From assembly GCF_007655135.1 (NCBI RefSeq), contig NC_045130.1, positions 28,392,605 to 28,456,604 on the forward strand: 64,000 nucleotides of DNA, written 5' to 3'. The translations under genes were made by a program, and so were the position numbers. Positions 37,419 through 54,075 of this stretch are shown one piece after another; positions within the stretch are counted from its first letter, which is position 1, and the number at the start of each line of letters is the position of its first letter. The notes beneath the pieces were generated by a model. It was not told the origin of the DNA. It made no database searches and saw only the letters and a list, made by a program, of their open reading frames with translations. This DNA is from Punica granatum. Lineage: Eukaryota > Streptophyta > Magnoliopsida > Myrtales > Lythraceae.

Positions 37419-37635
37419 AAGGAAGATTCTAATGAACAATGGGTGAGTTGTACCTATTATAAGTTCACTAGATGGACAAGCAAAAGATTTTACCGAGATC
37501 ACACGCTCAGATGTCGGTAATAGCTTGAATACTGAACTGTGAGGCGGAGTCCGGAGACCGTTCTGCATTATATTATGCTCGTAGGAATGGTCTCCAGATC
37601 CAGATCTCTTTAATTCTTTATTAGTAGCGTTGTGT
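37419..37635. other. CRK-A' 3' region
   Basis: Matches 16855-17070 and should contain the 3' UTR. Confidence 0.45.
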
Positions 37636-37640
37636 ATGAG

Positions 37641-38080
37641 TGATGTGGTAGAAGATGCGGCAAGTCGATACCTAGAGAAAAATAGGTTTTGACTATCTAT
37701 GTCAAGGGAAACGGCTTTCGGAGTAAAACTTACTGCTTTGCTGTGATTTTTCGATTTTAAGGCAAATTTTATCGTTTAAAGCCTCAAACCGGCAATTTAT
37801 GTTATTTAGGGCGTTTTTATAATTTTAGGAAAATTTATGTTTTTCGTGCAATTTAAGCTTTTTAAGACCTATTTAATCTTTGTACAATTCTAGGGTTGAG
37901 GACAGTGAATTTCAAATTTATCAATAAAGTTGTGAAGTTACAATGCTCTTTCTCCTAATCTCGGATTTGTTTCGAGTTTGATGCCTATTCTTAGTATTCG
38001 TAAAATGAACAGGTGATAGAAGATTGTTGTCTGGTATTCATGCGCGAATTAACATATTGCAACTTGGTTCCGCTGAGTCA
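37641..38080. mobile_element. Solo LTR (440 bp)
   Basis: Starts TGATGTGG and ends GAGTCA, so it has TG...CA ends. It is flanked by the 5-bp repeat ATGAG (37636-37640 and 38081-38085). Copy 1 reads GTGTATGGGACTGG across the site (about 17070-17083), the empty site. No internal retrotransposon region remains, so it is the product of LTR-LTR recombination. Family (copia or gypsy) not determined. Confidence 0.85.
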
Positions 38081-38085
38081 ATGAG

Positions 38086-39436
38086 ACTGGATGTATCAAA
38101 ATTATTTTTGAAGGAATACCAGTGAAGCTGCTTTCTTTTATTTGACTCTGAAAATGTGGGAAAAGCATGCAAAGTGGAAATCTTTCATTTTTATTGAGTT
38201 GCTCTTTTGTTATAGTTTCTCGTGTTGTAATGTGTCATCAGGAAAGAATCCTGCCAAGTTTCATACCCATTAAGCAATTGCCCTGCCAGAGTTCCCATAG
38301 GCGAGGATAAGTTCGGGACAAGTGCACCCAGGTCTTCTATCGTCACTATCCGAAATTTCAGCAGCATTTCTCCTAAAATTTCAATGATTCAAAACTTGCT
38401 AATGTTTCAATTTGCTAGACCTCCAATTGTCATTTAATTATCCATCAAGTAAATAACATATCAAACAATGTGAAATAAGAATTAAAAAATATTCAAGGCA
38501 TATAAATGAGAAAAATCAGTTTTTGAAGTGACGTGCATAATAGAACTTGAATGGAGATTTTGTCAAAAAAATCAATATCGAAACAATCAAACTCTAATTT
38601 GAATTAACATTCATTTAACAAATCAAAGTTCAATTAAGAAAAATAAAAATTAGGAGAAGATCATGCAAATTAAAAATTTGGAGAAGATCGTGCGAACAAT
38701 GAAAATATCGAAGAGGATCTTTTAATCTATTTAGATAAAGCCTTTGAATTCAACTCCAAAGTTGATACTGCACTTCAGAGTATATATATATATATATAAA
38801 CTAAACGATAATTTTAAAAACACACAATATTATATAAACGATATTTTGGTTAATATTATAAGAATATATTTTTCAACTCTATATTTTTTAATACATATAC
38901 ATGGCCATTTGATTATTGCAATATAAAAAATTTCCTGAATTGTAGCTAATATATAGTCCACTACATATTTTATTCTCTTATATATATATATTCAGTCGGG
39001 TTATATGCAAATAATACATATATTTTACTGCATAATTAATGACAAAAACTTTTCTTAATAAATAAGAGATAATATGGCAAAACAAAAGAGCTCCATTTTT
39101 TATTTTTTGGTGATGTGACGGTGTGAAAATATGACTCTATGAAAATTTTTAATAAAAATATTACTTTTACTTTATAATAAGCAACTCTGCATTCATTCAA
39201 AAAAATTACTTATCAATTAATAATTCTTAATTAAAATATCACTTCTAAATTTTATAAGCAACTCTGCTTACACTTGAAATATTTTAATACATATTATACT
39301 ATTTGAAGAGATAATTATTATATTATAATAATGAAAAGATTCATAAATAGTGCACATAGCGTGGATATGCATTCCAGTCAGTAAATATGCACATACTAGA
39401 TGTAAATCCACGCTACACATGAATTTTTAAGATAAA
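38086..39436. other. AT-rich DNA downstream of CRK-A'
   Basis: Collinear with 17080-18410. It has an (AT)n run near 38780-38797. No gene. Confidence 0.45.
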
Positions 39437-40012
39437 AGGAATGCCATCCGTGCAAAATATTAATTGAAATTTTATTTTTACTGTTGTAATTACATTTTTA
39501 TAAAATTAATTGCAGAAAGTACGTATGGTGTTATTTCTATGTAATATATTCAGAAAAGATTTATATTAATTTTTTGATAGATTATATCGATTCACTTCTA
39601 ACATTAAAATGTAAAAGAATAAAATATAAAAATTAACAAATTATTAACGGAAAAAAAAATGATGTGGGTGAAGCCTTGTTGGTGAGAGAGGGCAAGAAAG
39701 ACGGGAAAGAGGGAAACGGGGGTCCAAGTTGATAAGAAGTTGAGGAAGCAGAAGGAGGGAGAGAGAGATTTGAATAACTTTCACAAGAAAAAAGTGGGTC
39801 GAGAGAGAAAATTAAATTTATCAAATTAATCTTAGGACTAACCGTTCTTATTTTTTAATTGAATCGAATGAAGGATATTTTCGGAAACTAAATATTAAAC
39901 AAATAAGTTGCTTCTCTTTTTTGAAATAATATAGGCCCCGATGGAAAATTTTCCCATTACATTGGACTGAAAAGGGTCACAGTGTAGCGGAGAGTGTGTT
40001 ACCGGACAACTA
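39437..40012. other. 576-bp block present only in copy 2
   Basis: Copy 1 joins GAATG directly to GTCATTTAAG (about 18408-18421). Copy 2 has 576 bp between. No target duplication or inverted repeat is evident, so it may be an insertion without duplication (Helitron-like) or a deletion from copy 1. No gene inside. Confidence 0.6.
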
Positions 40013-40117
40013 ATAGTCATTTAAGTCGTGTCGTCGTCTCTCCCTATCCTAAATGTCCATCTGTCTGCCATCGATTAATCTTTTCCACATGCTTGACTTA
40101 AAAGTTGACTTAGTCAA
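40013..40117 (+). promoter_or_regulatory. Conserved upstream block with W-boxes, CRK-B'
   Basis: Counterpart of 18411-18517 with the same three W-box cores (40093-40117). Confidence 0.5.
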
Positions 40118-41430
40118 TGGAATGGACTTCCCTTCCCGGCCACAGCCCGGTCGAGAGCCGTAAATCCTATATTGAAAAATTAGGAAAAAAAAAATCACTT
40201 TTATAAGAGATCAATAATCTGAATCTTCTGGGTTGGAGATCACATAATCACTTGTAAGTCTAATTGATATTTATATGATATCTTAGCGGGGTTATATTTT
40301 TGCACGCTCATGAGTCACACCATGCCAGGCAAAGAGTTAGGAACAACATAAAGTGCGCTTCGTGTTAATCTTTGCTCACCCGAGCACGAAAGAGGAGCTC
40401 GGCTCATGGTCAGTTGTTGAAAAAGGTGCTTGAGGGCACGTGGCAGGTGATGATTAGTATAAAAGAGCACGTGTTGTCATGTAAAAGCGGGTGTTGAGAG
40501 TTATCACTTGTCAATACCACATTAGAAATTTTAAAAAAATTATTAGATTTACAGGAGACTGAGTATCATAACCTATTAACTCGAGTTTTTGGATTGAAAA
40601 TGGACTCAATCACTTGTAGGCTTAATTTTTATTTTACATGCGCAAGGACAAAATTCTTTGTAATAGTACCCCATCTCCGATCGTATAAAGTTGTTTGTAT
40701 TTACCAACAAAATATTGATTAAGCGGTAAGTAACGCCGAACTCCGTAAGGATCGAAGCATAAGTTTGAATCCATGGAAGTGTACTTGTTGAAAGGGTACT
40801 TTTTGCCCACCCAGCGGCTTTGGTGCTGCGATCAAAGGTTTTTATTTATCACTGCCTTTCTCCTTCTTGTTCTACTGCATTATATAGTGTTGATATGCTG
40901 GGTGTTTTAACTCCTTATTTTCCTTGTGATAATCTAGGAGGTGTCGAGCTATGATCTTGGCTTGTAATTTTCTTGAGCATTTTTTTTCCCATATACCTCT
41001 TTGACTAATGAATGAAATCCTCACTATTACCAAGGAAAAAAAAAAGAATGTAATAACCTTCAATGTTAAATATCCCAGAATTGTAAAAATAACATCTCTC
41101 GTAATTTTGTCAAAATATCAATAAAATAGTTTATATTCCTAAATGAAGATTATGGCTAGGCCTATGTTTCTTTCCGTAAAAGGTTTCTTATAACCATGAT
41201 AACTGCGATTTGTTCACTTTCCGCAATCCCTAACTAACCATGATAAAAAGTTTCCTAAATGATTACGAAATTGAGCACTATCATGTATATCTAACCGGTG
41301 ATTACTATTTAGCAATATAGATAGCCTTATTAGACTACTCGCTTGGGCGGGCTATGCACCCAATGGATTAAGTACGCTAACCAAAAGACAAACAATGATG
41401 ATAGTTCTTTGCCTTGTCCAAAACGGAGCG
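40118..41430. other. CRK-B' upstream intergenic DNA
   Basis: Collinear with 18518-20045. It has only one copy of the 82-bp promoter repeat. No gene seen. Confidence 0.45.
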
Positions 41431-41431
41431 T

Positions 41432-41438
41432 TATAAAG
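41432..41438 (+). promoter_or_regulatory. TATA box of CRK-B'
   Basis: TATAAAG, still intact although the gene is broken. Confidence 0.5.
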
Positions 41439-41489
41439 ACAAAAAAGCTCATTACCACCTTGCTTTCCCATCAACGTGAACCCCCAACA

Positions 41490-45159
<3,670 letters not shown>

Positions 45160-48085
45160 AGGGGAGATACTAATGTGTAATGAGCGAGATGCGCACGTTA
45201 GAAGGGTCATGAAATTCGATGCATTATGCATGGTAATATGTCTGAGACCAGTGCATTGTGCTTATTAGGGAATATCTGATATACATACCCGTGTGTTACG
45301 AAGAGCGGCAGATATATAAGAAAATTAATGATGTTCAATATATTTTGTAAATGTGCTTAAATTTTCGATAAATCTTTCCATTTTTTGAAAGAGCCACTAG
45401 TAATCTATCACCAAAAAAAAAAAAACAAAAGAACCTTTTAGGGATTTTCATTATATTAATTGTCATAATTTTGTAGATTTTAATCTTTATCAAAATGAGC
45501 TCTAATTTGTCGCATTGCGAGGCATTTCCATTTCATATATGAGAACTATATATGGAGCCCATGCATTGTATAGTACAGGACGTGATCAACTATCAGTTTT
45601 ATAATATAATATATGCGTATTAAATAGTTCAAAAATTGTTATTTATAATCATTGCAAATAGAATATTAGATACTTGACGATAATACTTGAATTTCACCAA
45701 GAAGATGTGAAAAAAATTATATTGAAGAAGAAAGAATATGTAAATTATTATATTCGTAATTGGCACATTTACCATATCAAAAAAGTAAAAAAAAAAAAAA
45801 AGAGGGAAAGAAAAATGCAATCACAGCCAAAGAATTAACATTTTTGTAATCTCGTAGCGGCATTATTCAATGTTGATACTGATAATAAGCTGTGGGTATT
45901 ATCTCCTATTTATAATATGGTCCAATTAATAAACCCTTTCAGAAGTTACATAAAAAATTTAGTTTTATTTGGATATTATTGTAAAATACGTTATAAAGTC
46001 GTTTATACTAAAATATATTTAAGAAATTTTATAAAGTTCAAAGAACTGAAAATATTTATTAATTTAAAATACAAAAAAATCGTGCTTTATTAAATACTTT
46101 TAGCGTTGGGTCACCATCATGCCTCCCATTTCAGCCATTGGAGCACGAGTTTTTTTTTTAAATTTCAATTTTAAATGCTTTTTTTAATATATATAAAGTC
46201 TGAGCTGAATTCTCACACCACTATTTTATCAAAAATAAAAACGGAGCTCTCTTACATTGCCACTCATCTATTTACATTAAGAAAATTATATACTCTTACA
46301 AAGAAAGGAAATATTCTCATATAGATTGTTTTAAATTTAATTAATTAATTAAATTAATTATATAATAGTAGAATATATAAATTATATGTATAAAGCTCAA
46401 AAATATATACATGGAAAGAAAACATGCAGTAAAATATATGCATTGTATATACATTGGCCAATATATAGGTTATTTACAATGGAATATAATCCAATTTACG
46501 GTATAAATTATACGGTCTATATAAAAATTATTGCGGTATTTCAAATATTATATTTCCTTTTTAAAAAAAAATTAAGACATCTCTCTTTAGTTGACTGTAA
46601 ATATGTGTTTTATACTATTCGAGATATTCGACAAGTAATAAATTGTAGTTTCTCGAATGAATGTCATTTCTCCTCCTCCTTTTTTTTTTCTGTCCTCACT
46701 TTTTTTAATGAATTATCACATGCAGATTTTCTCCTCTATAATTGGAGCTCCCTAAGTTCCAATCCAGATTCAAGTAGTAGGGAATTCGATTGACCCTATA
46801 GATTCAATAAACGGTAGTTTCTCGAATAAATGAACTTTCTCCTTTTTTTGTGATGAATTATCACATGTTGGTTTTTCCCACTATGTTTGAAAAGAATAAA
46901 TGGTTAATTCTCGAATGAAAGTTGTTTTTCCTTTTGTATTTTTGAAGAATTTTCACATGCGAATTTTCTTCACTGTGTTCGAAACTCCCCAAGTCGCGTT
47001 CTAAATTCAAGTGGTGAAGAGCTCGATTGACCCTATAGATGCTACCCTAAAATGAGATGACGTCTTACTTCATAAGAACAGTTTATACAAAAGATGATTC
47101 AATTTTTTATATCTATTTCACAGAAGTTTTGATCAACAACTTAAATTTTCATTAGGATTTTTTTTACATTATCAATAACTGCATTACATGGAAACAAATA
47201 TAGTATAAACAATCGAATATTAAATATTTTATTATTATTTTGTCTAAAATAATTATTTTTTATACAATTATTGCATTTTTATTATTATGAGTCAAAAAAA
47301 TCCCTATTATAATATTTAACTGTTTGACAAATAATTTTCTGACAATAATGACATACTACACAAATATATTGAAATATTCACATTTAATATTTTGAATTGA
47401 TGATTATTTTATCTTATTGGATATTGTACAGTTTAAAAAATTTTATTTTGCGCTAGACATCATATCTAAGAAATCAAGATTTGATACTTATGAAATTGAA
47501 AAGATATATAACTCCAAATATTTAATATCCATTAAATATTGAATATCGACATATATTATTTATGATTTTATTTTTATAATCTCTAATAATCATATATATA
47601 ACCAATTGCAATTTATAAAATATTATAAGTAAGTCTTATTTTTCTAAGCTAATTTCTTAAATTCTGTTTCTTCTTTTTTTCAATTCAAATATATACTTTC
47701 AAATTGTTTTTTTAATAATATTTTAGATTATGTGATTTTTTTAAATAGTGTTTAGATTATGTGATTCCAACCTTAACCATACAGGGTCGTGGAGGGGCAA
47801 TTAGCCTATATTAAACTTATTTGTTGTTTCTTCGGCGGAGTAAAAGCAATACTCCCCAAGACAAACTAAATAATGATGTATAATTTGATTACTATCAATA
47901 TAATATTATAACATAATTATTTTAATTGAGAAAATTTAAAAATTGTCCACTGCAACGCCCGAGTTTTCATCTGGTATATATGAAAACAAAGTTCCAAGCT
48001 TAATTTTCATCTTGTCACATCATCAAAAATACAAAACAGAGTTCTCTCGCATTGTTTCGTCATCATCTATGGATTAAGGAAATTT
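45160..48085. other. AT-rich DNA downstream of CRK-B'
   Basis: Collinear with 24082-26995, with small indels (for example a 37-bp block near 45248-45284 absent from copy 1). The 135-codon frame at 46386-46793 is AT-rich, has no recognisable domain and is interrupted in copy 1, so it is not annotated as a gene. Confidence 0.45.
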
Positions 48086-50400
48086 TCATATTCTTTTATT
48101 ATTAATTATGCTGTAAAATGTATAGATTATTTGCATATAACCCAACATAATATATTCAAGGGAACAAAATATGCAGTAGACTATATATATTACATATACA
48201 TAATTGCACAATGAAATATATACATTATACCCGAGGCACGAATATGCAATAGAATGTATAGATTTGATATACACCGTCCAATATATTAATTATGCACAAC
48301 GGAATATAATTTGCATATATCTGATGTTTAACATATATATATATATATATATCATATACTTTAAATCGTCCATAAATATAGCATAAATGGCATTTTCGCA
48401 TATATTATTATAAAATTTTAAATATTATGTTTCCTTTTATTAAATTTAGATTCATTCTTTTCAGTTGGCTATATATATGTCTTTAATATTGCTCAAATTC
48501 AATGGGAAATAAAAATTCATATATTCTAAAATGAAGGTCATCTATCCTATTTCTTCTTCACTTAGGTTGGAGCTCCCCAACATCCGCTCAAGATTCAACT
48601 GGCAAACTATCCGCCGATAGATTCTACCTCATAATATATCCGTCGACAAAGTATCCGCTGGTAGATTCTACCTCATAGTGAGATGACTTTTTTACATAAG
48701 AATAGCTTATACAAAAGAGGATTCACTTTTTCTTCTTATATTTCATTAGCAGCTTTGAGACGATAGCACAAGCTTTCACAAGGGATTTTACTAGGATATC
48801 AATCACTCTAGGGTCTATTTTTTATATTAATTTTATGTAATTAATTTTATGTAAAAATTTTGCATTTATATTATTAATTAATTTATTGAATATCCAATAT
48901 GAATGAAATATTGTAATTTTATTGACACCTATTAACAAATTCAGCTGAATTGTTATCAGCCATATGTATGTATGACGTGTATAACTATTTGATAAATTTA
49001 GTTGGAACTAAAAATTATTTATTTTGTGCCCGCGGAACACACGGGTCTTCAACTAATTTTCATTAGAGAACTATAAAGTTCATCTGTATATCTATATATC
49101 TACATATTTATGAATAAGCTATTAAATTTATTTAAATTATGGTTACGAATAGTGCAAAGTTTTTGGACATTTGACTGCTAAATTTGTCTCGTACATTTTC
49201 TTTATTTAATCATTAAATTCAATTTTCTATACTAATTAAATAAATATACTTTCAATTAGTTTTTTTATACATTAAAAGTAAAAGTCATGTGTAGTTAAAA
49301 AATTATTTATTTGTACTATATTTAGTCCTAAAATCCATTATTCTCTTACAATTAAAGACTCTTACAATTGGAAGATAATCTCATAAATTAAAAAGTTTAA
49401 ATTATCCTTTTGCTATCAGCTAAATAAAATTCAATAAATATAGTATTAAAGAGAATTAAAACAAAAATTTACTATATAAATCTCAAAAGTGTAATATCAT
49501 ACATGTAGTTCCTGTTTCTCTAAGATGTCTCTTGGTAACAAGTAAGTGATTTTGTTTTTCTATTTGCTTCTCTGCTTCTAATACTATACATCTAACTTTT
49601 CACTCGATATTTTCAATGCTTACAAATTGTAGATTTTCAATGACTCCACTTTCGGTATTGTTGTGTCTATTATGAAAGTTTACTATCTAATTCTATCTGT
49701 CGATTTGAACAAAAGAATCTTATCTGTCAATATTCTCATAATTTTTTTTGTAGCACAGGCATTTATAATTTCCTACCATAAGGATTTCGAATTAAAAAAT
49801 ATACTCTAAACAATCCACTTTAATTTGCTTTTGATGTTTTAATATTCTATTTGTTGATATTCTTTTACTCTTTGGCTTTCTTGCGAAAAGTTACTAAAAA
49901 TATCACATCATACTTTGATAAGATAATGTCTTAATTGAGAGAATACTGAAATAATCTCTTAACAATATCATCAGTTGTCATCTACAACTATGCTAACTTT
50001 CTCATTGGATGGAGTGTCTCCTTTGTTAGTTTGAAATATATAGAACTTCAACGACCGAGATATCTATTTAATTTTACCTGAAAATTTTCAATCCAATTGT
50101 TGTATAGAATAATCCGTGCAGTGTACCAAACATTTAATTACGATAATCGATATCAATGGATTTTAAATCCCATCCCATATTCCCCTTAAGTCCTATTCGA
50201 GCCTGGCGACGAAACGTAGCCAAAGAGCCTAGACTTAGACTGGAGCAAAGCTATTGGGTTTTCTGGTCATGTTCTGCAAGTCTCCTTTATTTGTCGGTTT
50301 GGATTTACTGAATATAGGTTGAATACCAAAGACAGGCTGAGCAAGTGTACCCTTATCTTTACCCGCATAAAGACCCGTGAGCAAGCCGCCGTCGCTTGCC
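48086..50400. other. AT-rich intergenic DNA beyond the duplication
   Basis: No gene recognised. Diverged matches to the AT-rich repeat at 25320 and 46386 lie near 48110-48310, and an (AT)n run near 48331-48351. A possible Helitron-type end (cccgcggaacacacgggtcttcaaCTAA before T) lies near 49027-49055. Confidence 0.4.
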
Positions 50401-51360
50401 GCCCTGCATCTCCGGACCTACTTACGAACATCCATCCCTTATATGGATCTCGTGTGGTAAGATATGGGGGATCATGGGTCGATATTCGGGCCGGCCTAGC
50501 TGATGACACTGCAACAATATAGTTTATGAACAACTAAATAATCAATTTTAGTTACTAAAAATTCACCTTTAACAGTTAAAATATTTTTCGACAAAACAAA
50601 TGTTTAGTTCTCAAGCCCTTTAACTACCATGTGCAACTAAATTATTTTAGTTGTTATAGGTTTGACTAACTAGATTTTACTCTTTAATAAAGTGAAAATT
50701 TTAGTTGCCAAAAAATATTTTTAACAACCAATAAACTATTTGACAACTAATTTTTTAGTTAGTAAAGAGAGAAATATAGTTGCTAAAACCTATAACAACT
50801 AAAAAAAGAAATTGATTGTCAGCAGCTAAAAGGCTTCACAACTAAATATATGTATGATTGAAAATATTTTAATCGTTAAAGATAATTTTTTAGCAATTAA
50901 AATTGATTATTTAGTTGTTAATAAATTATATTGTTATAGCGTGATTGAAAACCAGCGGAATCCCTCAATAGAAATTAGTTGGACTTGGGAAACAGTATTC
51001 AATCAAAGGGTTTGGACTGGGCTGGTCCTCCTTATTGAACATTGATGAGAATTTGAGACCAGTCAGCATCATAGAAAATTATAGGGGGATCGTGAAAGGA
51101 CATAGCGTAATTAATAACTATGCTCGACTTAGGAGACAGAATTGAATCTAAGATACGTCAGTCAAATTTCCACAAACTTGTACATCAAAAAAATATTTTC
51201 CACTAGCTTGACCCTGAGACTTGACACATATAATCATCACGTAACTGTGCTCGACTTTTCCTAGGTGCGGAAAGGACGGGGAGAGAAGAGAACAATCCGT
51301 GTTCCCATGTCTAGTGTTCTTCCACATAGACCTAGGTCAACGGTCTGCACACGCCCTTGG
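50401..51360. repeat. Orphan copy of the CRK-A distal promoter region
   Basis: About 50450-50511 and 50945-51075 match 32300-32500, and about 51325-51355 (aggtcaacggtctgcacacgcc) matches 12650-12680. Two TTGAC cores (51208 and 51221) remain. The block is split by the palindromic element at 50512-50939. No CRK coding sequence follows for 7.7 kb. Confidence 0.6.
50512..50939. mobile_element. Long palindromic (foldback) MITE, 428 bp
   Basis: The two halves are imperfect reverse complements over almost the whole length, with the axis near 50725. Outer arms: AACAACTAAATAATCAATTT on the left and its reverse complement near 50901-50923. Inner arms: the AGTTGTTATAGGTTT block near 50650 and its complement near 50785. 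The transcript would form a hairpin of about 200 bp. Target duplication unclear. Confidence 0.8.
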
Positions 51361-51639
51361 AAAAATAACCAAAATTTTGGTGGTGTTTGATTATTCAAAT
51401 TAGATTTTTTTAAACTTCATTTTCTAAACTTTGCACCGGTGCCTCTCAAAATTTTGCAAATTGCAAATCAATCCCATTTCCTTCGGCAGGACTAAGTCTT
51501 AGTGAGAGAAAGAGAGAGGGACTGATGATGAGAGAGAAATAGAGAGATCGATTGGTGATGAGGGGGATGGTGGTCACTTTGACGCGGAGCCATTGTTGCC
51601 CCAGACGAGATCACTGGTGACACCTAAGTGGCCCGTGAC
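51361..51639. other. Spacer before hAT-like elements
   Basis: No gene. Contains a purine-rich gagagaaagagag stretch near 51500-51545. Confidence 0.4.
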
Positions 51640-52229
51640 TAGGGGTAGCAATATGTGTCGTATCGTGTTTAAACGGATCGTCTCTAAACGAGTTTGTGTC
51701 AGAAAGTTCTAAACCCGAACATGACACATTTAATAAACGTATCAAGATTTTCAAATACAAACACAACACGTTTAATTACGGGTTGATACAAACGTGACAC
51801 GTCTAACCCATTTAACTAAGCTTGTCTAAATGTGTATGTACACTTACTTACACGATATGACACTATTACCTTTATGTACATATTATACCTACATGATATG
51901 ATACTATTAATTTTAATTACATATTACTACACGATTGACATGATTAAAGCACCATAAATGGGTGATTTATATAAACATATTTTGTACTTTCTTCTATAAA
52001 TTGATACAATATGTGAAACAAATTTATTAACACAATAACACATAATATAAACGGATCTGACCTAGCCTAAATGGGTTGGATTGAACCTGTTTAAACGCGA
52101 TTATTTATCCTGTCTAAACGGGTTTGACCGGTTTAGACACGAAACACATTTAGCATTAACCCAAACCCTCTTAACTCCGTGTCGTATCCATGTCATATCA
52201 TTGTGTCGTGTCAAATACTGTCGGCTCTA
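51640..52229. mobile_element. hAT-like non-autonomous element (590 bp)
   Basis: Ends TAGGGGTAGC and (reverse complement) TAGAGCCGAC. Flanking 8-mers CCCGTGAC (51632-51639) and CTTGTGAC (52230-52237) match at 6 of 8 positions, as an aged 8-bp hAT duplication would. The interior has repeated gtgtcgtatcgtgt / aaacgggttt motifs common in plant hAT-type MITEs. No transposase. Confidence 0.6.
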
Positions 52230-52258
52230 CTTGTGACCTTGCTCAAGTGCATGGGAGC

Positions 52259-52790
52259 TAGGGGTGTGCACCAATCATGGGTATACCCGGAACCAATCGG
52301 AACCTACTCGATAGGGTAAGATCTGGATAGCTGTTATTAAAAATATGATAGGGTCCAGGTATTAAAATAATGAATCGGTGAAAATCGATTCCGATTCTAG
52401 TTCTTACGTATAGGGCATCCAGAACCGGAACTAAAACTGATACCTGGACCCGAATAATAATTTTTCCCATTATATGTATAGTTATATTCAAATATTGCTA
52501 TATTTAAAAAATATAGTCACCTATTTAAAAAAAAATCTAAATCTATGTCGATATTCTATTTTGTGTGATTACTAATTATGGATGAGACATTTTCGATTTT
52601 ATTTAGCGAGACAAAAATTTACAAGTTCTAATAAGGTACCTGGAACCTGTAGTATAATACGAGTTTTGGATAGGTTTCGGTTTCAGGACTCAACAAGTTA
52701 AGGTCCAGTTCCAAAATCTTGAAACATGTTCCTTGCATAGTAAGGTCCAAGTATCGTTAAAAAAAAGGTATCCTGACCCGCACATCCCTA
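52259..52790. mobile_element. hAT-like non-autonomous element (532 bp) with 8-bp duplication
   Basis: A perfect 8-bp repeat ATGGGAGC flanks it (52251-52258 and 52791-52798). The ends are TAGGGGTGTGC and (reverse complement) TAGGGATGTGC. The interior is rich in ggaacc / ggtacctgg motifs in both orientations. No transposase frame. Confidence 0.85.
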
Positions 52791-52798
52791 ATGGGAGC

Positions 52799-53630
52799 CA
52801 TTACTGCTTGAGATCAAGCCCCATTCTCTTTGAAATCAAAAAGGAGGAGAGGGCGAGATCACAATGGTATGAGCTCCGACGTCGACCTTCATCGCCCCAT
52901 GTAAGGTTGCTGGCAACACAGACGTTGCAGTGACCTCGTTATGAGCTACAAGGACCTGAGTTTGAGCTCCCACAGTGCCGATCTCCCCGTCTATCCCAAT
53001 TTCAATTTCAAGGGAGCGTTTTATCTCTAGTAAATTAAGAAGAATCCCCAAATTACGAGTATCAAAGTAGGTTCTTTATTATAACTACCCACTTTCTTCC
53101 CCCACCCCCTCTCGCCCCCTATTTTTTCTCCATACTTATTTACACCCATTTTCCGCACTTCGCGGTAAATGCAGATTACGGTATGTAAAGTCCACGAGAT
53201 CTACTAGGAGAGCCCGTAAAGAGAAGCCCATGATCGAGGCCCAAGACAAGACTTAACCCAAATTTGCAGCTAAACCCGTTTTGGACAGCCGTAGGGATTA
53301 GCATTGCGGACGGCGGTTGGAGATTATTTCCAAGCTAGGGCGATATTTCGTCAATGTTTGAAGAGGACTACATATTTGGGCGCACACTGCAAGCTGGAAA
53401 TGAAATATGCTGCACATAGGACAGATGTCTATACTTGGAGGAATGATGTCTACGCGTTGGAAAGAAATGGTCTTTCTTATTCTATGGACGTGCTGCCTAA
53501 GGAGGAACATGTACATGGGCAAGATCTCAAGGCAACACAATAGGAAGAGAAGATTGCATGGATGCATATGGACGAGCTGCACTATTACGAAGTTACCTTT
53601 TTATTTGCTTTCCTTGTGATGCTTAATTAT
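52799..53630. other. Intergenic DNA, origin unclear
   Basis: Short overlapping frames at 53298-53619 show no domain I can name. Context suggests retrotransposon-derived sequence, but no motif proves it. Confidence 0.35.
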
Positions 53631-54075
53631 AATAAGCGGAATATATATGTTCCACATAGTCCTAGGTTTAGCTAGTTACTTAGTTTAATTGTTTACTTCC
53701 TGTTTTCCTAGTCTTGGACGACACTCTAGTGCTAAGCCTATTTAAGTCAAGTCCGTCTATTGTATTACCCCCTTCAAGACATCAATAAAATCACTTTCCG
53801 GAGCAAACCTATGAACCTTCCGGGGTCACCTAATCGTCGATCCGTTGACTACCTTCTACCTTGACTTCCAGGTCAAGATCATCGCCAAGTCAAGGTTCTG
53901 GCCTCGGCTAGCCTTCCGAGGCATATCAATTAAACCCAATCGATCTTCCGGGGTCGCATGATCGCCAATCCATTGGCGGTTCACTATCTTGACTTCCGGG
54001 TTGAGACAATACCAAGTTAAGGTTCCGGCCCTCGTTTAGCCTCTGCGACACATCAATCAAACAAGCACATTACCT
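53631..54075. repeat. LTR-like sequence with a 127-bp direct repeat
   Basis: Sequence near 53640-53800 has LTR-like promoter and polyadenylation features: a tatttaag TATA-like site near 53740 and atcaataaaa near 53781-53790. After it, a block starting cttccggggtc recurs at 53817 and 53944 (period 127 bp) with ttgacttcc...ggtcaaga-type matches. LTR borders could not be placed. Confidence 0.4.

Noticed and set aside
46386..46793. 135-codon + strand frame
   Set aside because: It is AT-rich with no domain, and the paralogous stretch in copy 1 (about 25300-25715) is interrupted.
50267..50533. 88-codon - strand frame
   Set aside because: It runs into the palindromic element at 50512 and shows no domain.
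53298..53619. Overlapping 70-94-codon frames
   Set aside because: No recognisable motif and conflicting frames on both strands.
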